Assembly (NCBI GenBank): GCA_028287135.1
Contig: JAQBQE010000067.1
Span: 124,001 to 188,000 of the forward strand
Reading direction: 5' to 3'
Length of the DNA: 64,000 bases
From: Myxococcales bacterium
GTDB taxonomy: Bacteria > Myxococcota_A > Polyangia > Haliangiales > Haliangiaceae
Shown here: in pieces, positions 59,044 to 64,000 of the stretch
Position numbering within the stretch: the stretch's first letter is position 1
Layout of the letters: each line of letters starts with the position of its first letter
Made by a program: the position numbers and the translations under genes
The notes under the pieces: generated by a model
Database searches by the model: none
Told to the model about the DNA's origin: nothing
What the model saw: only the letters and a program-made list of their open reading frames with translations

Positions 59044-59371
59044 GATGCCCGACTTGGCTGCGGCAGCGCGGTAGCGAGAACCGAATGCTGTCGGCGCTTA
59101 CACCCCTTTGTTTCACTCATGCGCGGAGGGCTTCCTGAAGACGTTGCTGTAGCGGGCATCACACCGTGCCAGCGACGAGCGGTTCTGGTGGTGAGGGCGA
59201 GAAAGGCGGCGGCGGCGCGGTAGGTCATGCGGCTTCCTCGGTCCGGACGGTGGGACGCGCCGAGGAGTCGCACGCTTGCGCGAGCATCTCGGGCGCTCGC
59301 GCCCGCAGCGTCGCGGGTGAGGGTGGGCTCCGTTACCTGGTCGAACCGGTAGAGCGGCGTATGACACGGAG
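59044..59371. other. Gene-poor interval
   Basis: This 328-base interval lies between the TPR gene and the peptidase gene. A minus-strand frame starting at 59226 has a GGAAG site and a signal-like first 17 residues, then loses coding character and stops. It may be a remnant of a gene. Nothing else is supported. Confidence 0.4.
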
Positions 59372-60226
59372 GTGTCCATCAACGTCCTCATGACCGCGGC
59401 GCTCGGCGCGCTGCTCACACTGTCGTCGGCCGCCATCGCAGATCCCAAGGTCAGCGTGACGCCGAAGCTCGCGCGCCCGGGCGATGCGGTGCTCGTCACC
59501 GTGACCGGATCGAAGGAGCCGCCGAAGGGCGAGGCCCTCGGCTCGCAGCTCCAGTTCTGGAAGGCGAAGGCCAAGGACAGCTACCAGGCCGTGTTCGCGG
59601 TTCCGCTCGATGTGTCGCCCAAGGCGATCACCGTGACCGTCGAGAACGCCAAGCTGCCCGGCACCGTGAAGGTCTCGCCGGTGACGTTCCCCGAGGCCAA
59701 GGTCGTGGTCGAGGAGGAGATGGCGAATCCGCCGAAGGCCGAGCGCGACCGGATCGACGCGGACAACAAGGCGATCCTCGATGCGCTCGCCACGGCGAAG
59801 GGCGAGCCACCGCAGTTCACGAGGTCATTCCAGCGGCCGAGCGGCGCGATCTCGTCGACTTTCGGCGAGTGGCGCACGTTCAACGACGGGCACCGCAGCC
59901 AGCACCTCGGCCTCGATCTCGCTGCCAAGGAAGGAGCGAAGATCAAGGCGGTCAACGCGGGCACGGTCGCGCTCGTCCACGACGGCTTCTTGACTGGAAA
60001 CCTCGTCGTGATCTCGCACGGCGCGGGTCTCGCGTCGGCCTACTACCACCTCAGCAAGACCTCGGTCGCCGTGGGCGACAAGGTGGTGCAGGGCGCCGAG
60101 ATCGGGCTCGCCGGCAAGACCGGGCGCACGACCGGCGCGCACCTCCACGTCAGCGTGCGGGTCCCCGGCGGCTTCGTGGATCCGGCGCGGTTCTTCGCGT
60201 TGAAGCTTCTCCCCGCCACCAAGTAG
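59372..60226 (+). CDS. Secreted M23-family (LytM) metallopeptidase
   Basis: The protein has 284 residues from GTG 59372, or 278 from ATG 59390. GGAGG (59368-59372) touches the GTG and is 17 bases before the ATG, so neither spacing is ideal. A signal peptide (ALLTLSSAAIA) precedes a ~110-residue Ig-like beta domain and a linker. The M23 domain has intact zinc ligands: His178 and Asp182 (HLGLDLA) and His257-x-His259 (HLHVSV). It should cleave peptidoglycan cross-links, in wall remodelling or predation. Confidence 0.9.
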   Translation: MSINVLMTAALGALLTLSSAAIADPKVSVTPKLARPGDAVLVTVTGSKEPPKGEALGSQLQFWKAKAKDSYQAVFAVPLDVSPKAITVTVENAKLPGTVKVSPVTFPEAKVVVEEEMANPPKAERDRIDADNKAILDALATAKGEPPQFTRSFQRPSGAISSTFGEWRTFNDGHRSQHLGLDLAAKEGAKIKAVNAGTVALVHDGFLTGNLVVISHGAGLASAYYHLSKTSVAVGDKVVQGAEIGLAGKTGRTTGAHLHVSVRVPGGFVDPARFFALKLLPATK

Positions 60227-60251
60227 CCGAGGTGCGGTAAGAGAGGGGTGC

Positions 60252-60731
60252 ATGCCAGGACTACGTGATTCGCTTCGTGCTCGCGCGTTCGGTCTGATCG
60301 ATCGGGCACCGGGCAAGCTCGGTGATCTCGCGCGCAAGACGAACGACTTCCTCGGGCGGCCGCTCGCCGATCACGAGGAGCTAGAGGATCGCCGCGCCTT
60401 CGCATCGAAGAACGGCGTCTCCATCGTCTCGGCGAAGCAGCCGGCGTCGGTTCCGGCGGGCACCTCCGAGATCGCGCCGGTCATCGTCTATCACATGGAC
60501 AAGACGCGTCGTGATGCCACCCAGCTGACCGACATGCTCGATGCGGAGAAGATTCCGTACAAGGTCTCCAACATCCAGGAAGACCCGGCCGCGCAGATGG
60601 CGGTCAAGCGGGACAGCGGCGGGCATCGGCTCCCGATCGTGTTCATCGCCGGTGATGCGATCGGTGGCCGCGCCGAGCTGTCGAACCTGATCTCGTCAGG
60701 CGCGCTCAAGAAGCGCGTGTTCGGGCAGTAG
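60252..60731 (+). CDS. Thioredoxin-fold protein lacking active-site cysteines
   Basis: The protein has 159 residues; GAGAGGGG lies before the ATG. After a ~75-residue helical N-terminus comes a glutaredoxin-like fold (APVIVYHMDKTRRDATQLTD, then RLPIVFIAGDAIGGRAELSN). The cis-Pro before VFI and the GG-x-x-EL end are kept. The CxxC position is replaced by HMDKTRRD and there is no cysteine anywhere in the chain. It therefore cannot do dithiol chemistry and is more likely a structural or binding partner. It precedes a glutaredoxin of similar layout. Confidence 0.7.
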   Translation: MPGLRDSLRARAFGLIDRAPGKLGDLARKTNDFLGRPLADHEELEDRRAFASKNGVSIVSAKQPASVPAGTSEIAPVIVYHMDKTRRDATQLTDMLDAEKIPYKVSNIQEDPAAQMAVKRDSGGHRLPIVFIAGDAIGGRAELSNLISSGALKKRVFGQ

Positions 60732-60811
60732 CCGTTCGTCACTAGATTCGAGGGGTTGCGGGACGTCAGTGGGTCTCGCAGGTCTCGGGTCCTCGTGGTA
60801 TTGAGCGCCCT

Positions 60812-61465
60812 ATGGCCGAGACCGACGGGAACGAGAAGTGGTCCAAGCAGGCTGCCGACAAGCTGATGGCAGCGCTCAACCGCGCTGACGAGATCGGCGG
60901 CGAGGTCCGTGATTACCTGCAGGAGAAGATGGCGACCGACCCGCGCTACGTGAAGGCGCGCAAGGCGGTCGCGAAGCTCCTCGGGCGCGAGTTCGAGTCG
61001 CATGACGAGATCCAGAGCAAGGCGCAGGCGAAGGCGGCGAAGGTCGCGGCCGTCGCTGCACCATCGCCCGTGAAGAAGGAACAGAAGGGCTTCGGCGATC
61101 CGACGATCAAGGCGCAGATCTTCGGCAAGAAGAGCTGCCCGTGGAGCGGTCGCGCGATCACGCTGCTCGAGCGGAACAAGGTCGACTACGACTGGGTCGA
61201 TCTCGAGGAGCCCGAGCACGAGGACAAGCTGACCAAGCTGTCGCTCGAGACCCGGCAGAACACGGTCCCGTACGTCTACCTGCGCGGCCAGTTCATCGGC
61301 GGCTTCAATGCCCTGTCCGAGGTCGATCGCCTCGGCCAGCTCGAGGTTGCGCTGATGAGCGCCGAGGAGAAGGCCGCCGCTCCGGCGCACGTCAAGCTCG
61401 TCGAGATCGTGGCGCGTCCCAACACGGACGAAGTCGCCCCGGCCGACGCGGATCCCGCCGAGTAA
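60812..61465 (+). CDS. Monothiol glutaredoxin-like protein with helical N-terminal extension
   Basis: The protein has 217 residues. An ~85-residue charged helical region leads into a glutaredoxin domain with CPWS (Cys109), the cis-Pro motif NTVPYVYLRGQFIGGF and a helical end. Only one active-site cysteine is present, so it should work by the monothiol mechanism, deglutathionylation or Fe-S carrying. The CPWS site differs from the CGFS of the iron-sulfur class. The preceding gene encodes a similar fold without cysteines, and the two may pair. Confidence 0.85.
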   Translation: MAETDGNEKWSKQAADKLMAALNRADEIGGEVRDYLQEKMATDPRYVKARKAVAKLLGREFESHDEIQSKAQAKAAKVAAVAAPSPVKKEQKGFGDPTIKAQIFGKKSCPWSGRAITLLERNKVDYDWVDLEEPEHEDKLTKLSLETRQNTVPYVYLRGQFIGGFNALSEVDRLGQLEVALMSAEEKAAAPAHVKLVEIVARPNTDEVAPADADPAE

Positions 61466-61508
61466 GGGCGGATGCGACTGCCGGTGTGACCGGCCCGTCC
61501 GGACCTCC

Positions 61509-61955
61509 ATGGGCGGACACGCATACTGGTACCTGGTTCCGTATCAGGACGATCGGCAGAAGGCGCTCGACGAGCTGCGGGCGCGCGAGTTTGCCGCCGG
61601 TCGCTATCACCCGGTGATCTCGTTCATCAAGTTCACCGAGCCAGCGTTCTCGGCGCAGAAGCCGGGCGCCAAGCACAAGACGATCCGCGCGGCGGTCAAG
61701 GCGAGCGCGGAGGACGGAACGCGCAGCATCCTCGACATCGACGGGTTCTCCGAGCGCGCGGACTACGGGAAGGCCGCGCCCCTCGGACCCGGGCGCGTGC
61801 GCGAGCTGTATGGCACCGACCAGCCCACCCGCGACATGGTGCTCGACCGCGGTCAGCTTGCGGAGAGCGTGTCGCGCGGGCAGTGCGTCTACACGATCGT
61901 GTACGCCGGCGGTGCCCCGTCGGAGCTGTTCTTCTTCGGCTACTCCTACGACTAG
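61509..61955 (+). CDS. Hypothetical protein
   Basis: The protein has 148 residues, with no signal peptide or membrane segment. It begins HAYWYLVPYQDDRQKALDEL and ends with beta strands (CVYTIVYAGGAPSELFFFGY). The aromatic-rich first strand and the closing strand pair suggest a compact alpha/beta domain. I do not recognise the family. Its 3' end faces the convergent outer-membrane gene with a 2-base gap. Confidence 0.65.
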   Translation: MGGHAYWYLVPYQDDRQKALDELRAREFAAGRYHPVISFIKFTEPAFSAQKPGAKHKTIRAAVKASAEDGTRSILDIDGFSERADYGKAAPLGPGRVRELYGTDQPTRDMVLDRGQLAESVSRGQCVYTIVYAGGAPSELFFFGYSYD

Positions 61956-61957
61956 CG

Positions 61958-63349
61958 CTACCAGCGAACCTGGGCCTGCAGCTTGAACACGTCCGAGTCG
62001 GGCATCGTCTCGAGGGGGACCTGGCCCGAGCGGAGCTGGATCTTGTCGCCGTACCAGTAGTGCGAGTACATGAAGAACAGCTCGCCCCACGTGGCGAGCG
62101 GGAACGTGATCCGCGGTGACAGCACCCGGAAGCTGTTCTCCTGGTCGTACATGTCGAGGATGACGCGATCGAAGCGCGCCGAGACCCGGAGCTGCGGGAT
62201 CACGAGATAGCTCGGCTCGATGCCCCACTTGACGTACAGCCGGCGGTCGCGATTCGCGAGCGGATCCATCTCGTCGCGCTGTGGTGACCGCACCCACGAC
62301 GCCATGCCGAACGCGCGTACGCCGATCCTGTCCGTGATCGCGATCGGTGCGTCGACGGCGAGCGTGTACATCCGGCCGCTGCCATCCTCGGACGCGTCGG
62401 TGCCAAGGAAGTTCTCGGTCAAACCGCGACCACCGGTGGAGTGCATGACCTCGAGCGCGGGTGCGAGATAGAGCACCTTGTCCATGTGGTAGAACGAGAA
62501 CGCGCTGTAGACGTGACCGCGCTCGCCGGGCAGCTTGTACTTCGCGTCCGCGCCGGTGACGTACATCGTGCCGTCCTGGATGGGTGAGAGCTGGCGCGTG
62601 TCACGTGTCCACGTGCGGAGTGCGTACGCACCGACCGTCACCGCATCGGTGATCGGATAGCTGCCCGCGAGGTGCGCGACCGGCGTGAGGCCGAGGTTCT
62701 GCTGGAGCTGCGCCTGGTGGATGCCGATGCCGGTCTGGACGTGACCACCGCCGGGGAGCTTGTACGCGACCTTGACGCCGCCCTGGTGCGTGCGCCCGAA
62801 GATGTAGGTGTCGTACGGCTCGACGTGTCCGAACCGATCCCAGAACACACCGATCTGGACGGACAGCGGCTCGACGTTCAGGAACTTCTCGGCCGTCACG
62901 CTCGCCTGGGCGATGCCGAGCTGATTCTCCAGCCGGGCCGACGCGTAGTCGGAGTACAGCGACGCGAACAGGCCGAACTCGGCCTTGTAGTTGTCCTTGT
63001 GCGCGCTGAAGAACAGCTCGGACCAGTCGGGCTCATACAGCCGGGTGTACGCGAAGCCCGACAGGAAGTAGTCGTTGTCGATGAGGAACGGCTCGCGCGG
63101 CGTGGTCTGCGCCGACAGCGGCATCCGGGCGTAGCCGTGGAGCTCGAACCGGACCCCTGCAGCTTCGACCGCCGCTGGACCCGGTGCGGTCGTCTCGACA
63201 CGAACGCTGTCGTCGGTCGTGATCGGGTCGATCGCCGCCGCCTTCTTCGGCACCGCGACCGGCGTCACGCTCGCGGGTTCGTCAGCGGTCGGCTCGGCGT
63301 GCGCGGCGAGCGGTGCGAGGAGCAGGAGGGCGAGCGCGATCCTGGTCAT
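61958..63349 (-). CDS. Outer-membrane beta-barrel protein (porin-like)
   Basis: The protein has 463 residues from ATG 63349; a longer frame upstream would precede the signal peptide. The signal peptide ends LAAHA. A ~60-residue Pro/Thr/Val linker precedes a long chain of alternating aromatic and polar strands ending in LQAQVRW. The terminal Trp and the strand number suggest a 16-strand-size barrel. It starts two bases after the stop of the sugar-binding protein gene on the same strand, so it may be the outer-membrane channel for that sugar system. Confidence 0.8.
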   Translation of the reverse strand: MTRIALALLLLAPLAAHAEPTADEPASVTPVAVPKKAAAIDPITTDDSVRVETTAPGPAAVEAAGVRFELHGYARMPLSAQTTPREPFLIDNDYFLSGFAYTRLYEPDWSELFFSAHKDNYKAEFGLFASLYSDYASARLENQLGIAQASVTAEKFLNVEPLSVQIGVFWDRFGHVEPYDTYIFGRTHQGGVKVAYKLPGGGHVQTGIGIHQAQLQQNLGLTPVAHLAGSYPITDAVTVGAYALRTWTRDTRQLSPIQDGTMYVTGADAKYKLPGERGHVYSAFSFYHMDKVLYLAPALEVMHSTGGRGLTENFLGTDASEDGSGRMYTLAVDAPIAITDRIGVRAFGMASWVRSPQRDEMDPLANRDRRLYVKWGIEPSYLVIPQLRVSARFDRVILDMYDQENSFRVLSPRITFPLATWGELFFMYSHYWYGDKIQLRSGQVPLETMPDSDVFKLQAQVRW

Positions 63350-63351
63350 GA

Positions 63352-64000
63352 CTACCTCGCAACCGCGAGCTTGGACGCACATGCCGGCAGCTCGCCCGCG
63401 GTCAGAAACCCGGAGTCGACGATCAGCGGCTTGACGGTATCGGGGGTGACGACCTCGACGCGCACGGCAGCGACCGGGACATCGCGGCCGCCCATGGCGA
63501 TCGTTGCGGAGCCCTTCTCGGCATCGCCGGTCAACAGCTGCTTCGCGACGTCAGCCGCCGTCCTGGCGAGCGGCGCGATGTCCTTGAGGACCTCGATCGT
63601 CTGCTTGCCCTGGCACACGAAATTGACGTTGGCGGCGTCGGCATCCGCACCGGCGATGAACACGCGCGCGAGGCCGGCGGCCTGCGTCGCCTGCACCGCG
63701 CCACGTGCCATGCCAGAGTTGTTCGCGAGGATCGCATCGATCTTGCCGCCGCTCCGCGTCAGCGCATCCTCGACGGTGCGCAGCGCCTGCTCGGGCGACC
63801 ACGCGCTGTGGTTCTGCCTCATCACGACCTGGACATCGCCACGCGCGATGTAGGGAGCGAGCGTGTGCTCGTAGCCGCGCGTGATCTCCGCGGCGACCGA
63901 GTGACCGGCCTGTCCCGACAGCAGCACGTACGTGCCCTTGCCGCCGGTCGCCGCGAGCGCGGCCTCGGCCTGGAGGACACCGACACGGTACGAGTCGTGG
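63352..64000 (-). CDS. Periplasmic sugar-binding protein (xylose/ribose type), partial
   Basis: Only the C-terminal ~216 codons are present; the frame remains open to the window edge. The visible part begins with YRVGVLQAEAAL and continues with SGQAGHSVAAEITRGYEHTL. It then shows AILANNSGMARGAVQATQAA and VFIAGADADAANVNFVCQG, phrases characteristic of XylF-like type 1 periplasmic binding proteins. It ends with LIVDSGFLTAGELPAC. It would bind a pentose or similar sugar for an ABC importer encoded beyond the window. It is co-transcribed with the following outer-membrane protein gene. Confidence 0.85.
   Translation of the reverse strand, partial: HDSYRVGVLQAEAALAATGGKGTYVLLSGQAGHSVAAEITRGYEHTLAPYIARGDVQVVMRQNHSAWSPEQALRTVEDALTRSGGKIDAILANNSGMARGAVQATQAAGLARVFIAGADADAANVNFVCQGKQTIEVLKDIAPLARTAADVAKQLLTGDAEKGSATIAMGGRDVPVAAVRVEVVTPDTVKPLIVDSGFLTAGELPACASKLAVAR

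Overview
The window is very GC-rich with dense coding on both strands, many 1-4 base start/stop overlaps, and no rRNA, tRNA, CRISPR array or insertion sequence that I can see. Gene content points to Myxococcota, probably a Kofleriaceae/Haliangium-like lineage. The signs are two Hanks-type Ser/Thr kinases with N-terminal zinc ribbons, a Tgl/PilF-like TPR lipoprotein next to a RodZ-like protein, an MXAN_5187-type membrane protein, PEGA and HEAT-repeat envelope proteins, Cys-rich lipoproteins, and a diverged TIGR02996/leucine-rich protein. The taxonomic call is inference from gene families; no phylogeny was run.

Layout. 1-2733: 3' end of an unrecognised operon (Rossmann-like protein, zinc-ribbon protein, LRR-like protein). 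2730-8024: envelope proteins around a GMC flavo-oxidoreductase. 8021-14984: a membrane-bound ETF:quinone oxidoreductase-type iron-sulfur protein (EMO/EtfD family), a membrane metallophosphoesterase and MutS. 15153-21290: a secreted cytochrome module, made of an HzsA-related di-heme lipoprotein, a HEAT-repeat protein and a four-site cytochrome whose haem motifs are mostly non-canonical. 21400-28983: secreted and outer-membrane proteins, an alpha/beta hydrolase coupled to a Ser/Thr kinase, and an MXAN_5187-type protein. 29015-31712: overlapping operon of NamZ-type muramidase, NadD-like adenylyltransferase and a DUF2520 Rossmann protein. 31760-38468: second kinase, TetR regulator, VWA protein, lipoprotein, class II glutamine amidotransferase, lipase. 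38578-43531: Tgl-like and RodZ-like proteins, RecO, two PEGA proteins. 43796-48730: a four-gene carbohydrate ABC importer operon with unusual N-terminal extensions. 49047-52306: phospholipase D-like enzyme, TetR regulator, Gly-rich lipoprotein. 52567-58016: a two-gene BcrAD/BadFG activase plus HgdB-like system behind a promoter carrying two TetR-like operators. 58195-61955: compositionally atypical TPR gene, M23 peptidase, two thioredoxin-fold proteins. 61958-64000: outer-membrane protein and the 3' part of a xylose/ribose-type sugar-binding protein.

The most notable items are as follows. First, the activase/HgdB-like pair looks like an ATP-driven low-potential electron-transfer system of unknown substrate in a probable aerobe, and is apparently repressor-controlled. 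Second, the secreted cytochrome module has Cx4CH and Cx6CH haem sites. Third, at least ten genes lack a Shine-Dalgarno sequence but carry a TAnnnT hexamer 5-9 bases before the start codon, which suggests leaderless transcription is common. Fourth, a 264-base intergenic spacer at 43532-43795 holds a 19-bp inverted repeat and a 14-bp tandem repeat.
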